Below, piece after piece: positions 12,835-14,156 of a stretch of DNA of 14,156 bases (position 1 is the first letter of the stretch; every line of letters starts with the position of its first letter). Source of the DNA: Geobacter sp. UBA2189. Lineage in GTDB: Bacteria > Desulfobacterota > Desulfuromonadia > Geobacterales > Pseudopelobacteraceae. Both the position numbers and the translations under genes were made by a program. The stretch is from the NCBI GenBank assembly GCA_002328035.1, contig DCVL01000062.1, forward strand, positions 1-14,156, in the 5' to 3' direction. Under the pieces are notes generated by a model that worked only from the letters and a program-made list of their open reading frames with translations, made no database searches and was not told the origin of the DNA.

Positions 12835-14104
12835 AAAACTCAGACAGCGCCTGCTCACCAAGATGCGACGCCTTGATTTTCCATTTATCTCCATTAATGA
12901 CCAATGCTACCAGCGCTATGCGTGGCTGTTCGGCGGGAGCGAATGCAGCAAACCATGAATACCGTCCCTTTGGATTATCTCCATCAATGGAACCGGTCTT
13001 TGCTGCAACCTTCATCTCAGAAAGAAGCTTAGCCCCCTCATGGTTTCTGAACGCCTTGCGGGATGTGCCTGTAGTCACGGTTGTCAGCAACATCCGAGTA
13101 AGATTATTAGAGGTTTCAGGAGAAATAACCTTTACAAGTTCTCTCTGCTCCGGAATTTTCAGCTCCTTGCCATCACGAATCGCCTGGTCAATAAGGCGGG
13201 GCGCCATCATGCTGCCCCTGTTCGCTATGGCCGCTGTTATAACTGCAGCATGTATCGGTGAAACCTGGAGATTATGGTCAAGTCCGCATCCCTGAAGCCG
13301 CAGGTCATTCAGAGTCTCTGCCACCGGAGCAGGGCTTGGCAATGCAGGAACTCCAGGAAGAAACAGACTTCGATTAAAACCAAAACGGTTGCAGGTCTGC
13401 GCCAGCTGTTCCTTTCCAACCAATTCACTGGCAATCAGCCCATAGACTGGATTTACCGATTTGCCCATAGCATCAGTCAGATCCATCCTGTTGTTACGAC
13501 CTTTTGGACTTGGATCCCAGTTTTTTGGAGTTTCAGAAACCAAACGTCCCCGGAACTCAAGTACGGTAGTTGGATTAATCTTGCGGTTTTCTAAAGCTGC
13601 AGCTGCTGTTACCATTTTAAACAGTGAGGCCATAGGATAGACCTGATAAGCCGCATTCTGCTGCCAGTTTTGATCAGCGGTTGAGTAGCCGGCAAGTGAA
13701 AGAACCCTGCCGGTTGCCGGTTCAAGCGCAACAAAGATCGCATATAATGGACGGGTCTGTTCCAGATAACGCTGAACCCGTTGCTGCAGTAACGGATTAA
13801 TAGAAAGGTTAAGCATCGTACCATCAGGCGTGGTCGCTGTCAGTAAATCTCCATTGCTGACAGCTGAAGGAATCAAGCTGCTTGCAGTGGAAAAAAGTTC
13901 ATCTCCTAAAGAGGTCGATCGTACCTTCAGTTCTATCTGGCTGCGGGTATCCTTCCATACAGAGACCGCTTGGGCGCCTTTACGAATCAGCATAACCGTC
14001 AAGGGGATGCATAGAGCAGCCACTGCCGTACCGAGAGCGGCACTTTGCCAGTGGCGTTGAAAAAAATTCTTTTTGCGTCGGGCCAGGTGTTTGAAATCTT
14101 GCAT
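12818..14104 (-). CDS. Single-domain penicillin-binding transpeptidase, membrane anchored
   Basis: This 428-residue protein has a basic N-terminus (RRKK at 9-12), one membrane segment (about 21-40) and a periplasmic transpeptidase domain. The penicillin-binding motifs are all present: Ser160-Leu-Phe-Lys163 (SxxK, nucleophile Ser160), Ser216-Val-Asn218 (SxN) and Lys369-Thr-Gly371 (KTG). It would cross-link peptidoglycan or act as a related acyltransferase. It is shorter than class B PBPs such as FtsI or PBP2 because the N-terminal dimerisation domain is missing; only about 60 residues lie between anchor and domain. The frame is open to a TTG at 14140, but that TTG is the first half of a -35 box, so ATG 14104 is chosen. 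No Shine-Dalgarno is seen. It is convergent with lpxH. Confidence 0.9.
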   Translation of the reverse strand: MQDFKHLARRKKNFFQRHWQSAALGTAVAALCIPLTVMLIRKGAQAVSVWKDTRSQIELKVRSTSLGDELFSTASSLIPSAVSNGDLLTATTPDGTMLNLSINPLLQQRVQRYLEQTRPLYAIFVALEPATGRVLSLAGYSTADQNWQQNAAYQVYPMASLFKMVTAAAALENRKINPTTVLEFRGRLVSETPKNWDPSPKGRNNRMDLTDAMGKSVNPVYGLIASELVGKEQLAQTCNRFGFNRSLFLPGVPALPSPAPVAETLNDLRLQGCGLDHNLQVSPIHAAVITAAIANRGSMMAPRLIDQAIRDGKELKIPEQRELVKVISPETSNNLTRMLLTTVTTGTSRKAFRNHEGAKLLSEMKVAAKTGSIDGDNPKGRYSWFAAFAPAEQPRIALVALVINGDKWKIKASHLGEQALSEFFRQDR

Positions 14105-14110
14105 TTGCAA

Positions 14111-14140
14111 ACTATATGATAATTGTAGATGAGGTGTCAA
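14111..14140 (-). promoter_or_regulatory. Sigma70-like promoter abutting the transpeptidase start codon
   Basis: On the minus strand a perfect TTGACA (14135-14140) is followed after 18 bp by TATAGT (14111-14116, 5 of 6). Only six bases (TTGCAA) separate the -10 from the ATG at 14104, so transcription is expected to begin at or next to the A of the start codon. Confidence 0.6.
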
Positions 14141-14156
14141 TCTGAGTAAGACCTAA

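Noticed and set aside
14105..14140. TTG start 12 codons upstream for the transpeptidase
   Set aside because: TTG 14140 belongs to a perfect TTGACA box and the stretch includes the -10 box; there is no ribosome binding site.
1..14156. CRISPR array, defence island, prophage, toxin-antitoxin, secondary metabolite cluster, tRNA or rRNA
   Set aside because: No spaced direct repeats, integrase, transposase, toxin-like small gene pair, synthase modules or RNA gene signatures are visible; the genes are mostly housekeeping or redox functions.

Overview
The window comes from a Gram-negative anaerobe, most likely a member of the Desulfuromonadota/Geobacterales or a close deltaproteobacterial relative. 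This rests on several signs: a ferredoxin-fused electron transfer flavoprotein (ETF) next to a membrane ETF:menaquinone oxidoreductase, an iron-sulfur flavoprotein, an LpxH-type lipid A enzyme, and small conserved proteins (DUF3467-like, and a YNHN...FHIQTEDSG protein) that I associate with that group. The taxonomic call is inference. No rRNA, tRNA, IS element, prophage or CRISPR array is visible, and I found no multigene system that I would call wholly undescribed.

Layout. (1) 1-152, minus: the 5' end of gdhA (NADP glutamate dehydrogenase), divergent from the next block. (2) 153-546: AT-rich non-coding region with candidate divergent promoters and a 10-bp direct repeat. (3) 547-4663, plus: etfB, ferredoxin-fused etfA and an EMO-type membrane Fe-S/heme b oxidoreductase. 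These are joined by two ATGA stop/start overlaps and form a module that passes electrons from acyl-CoA-type dehydrogenases to menaquinone. (4) 4664-4850: an imperfect inverted repeat with 16-bp perfect ends. (5) 4851-5318, minus: SlyD-type FKBP prolyl isomerase with a cysteine cluster. (6) 5441-7267, minus: a NagD-type HAD phosphatase followed by an AraM/EgsA-type glycerol-1-phosphate dehydrogenase, resembling the Bacillus araL-araM pair. (7) 7377-7763, minus: DUF3467-like protein, divergent from (8) 7935-9894, plus: murI, a membrane-anchored GerMN protein and an unknown protein with a disordered tail, linked by one-base TGATG/TAATG overlaps. (9) 12051-9909, minus: UPF0158 protein, AI-2E family permease and iron-sulfur flavoprotein. 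(10) 12118-12834, plus: lpxH-like gene, convergent with and overlapping by 17 bp (11) 14104-12818, minus: a single-domain penicillin-binding transpeptidase.

Themes. Cell envelope functions recur (murI, GerMN, lpxH, transpeptidase, possibly the G1P genes). Redox functions fill the left side and the iron-sulfur flavoprotein. The lpxH and transpeptidase genes each have a good sigma70-like promoter almost touching the start codon and no Shine-Dalgarno sequence, which suggests leaderless or near-leaderless transcripts. Several starts were moved from the longest open frame: etfB, murI, the flavoprotein, lpxH and the transpeptidase.
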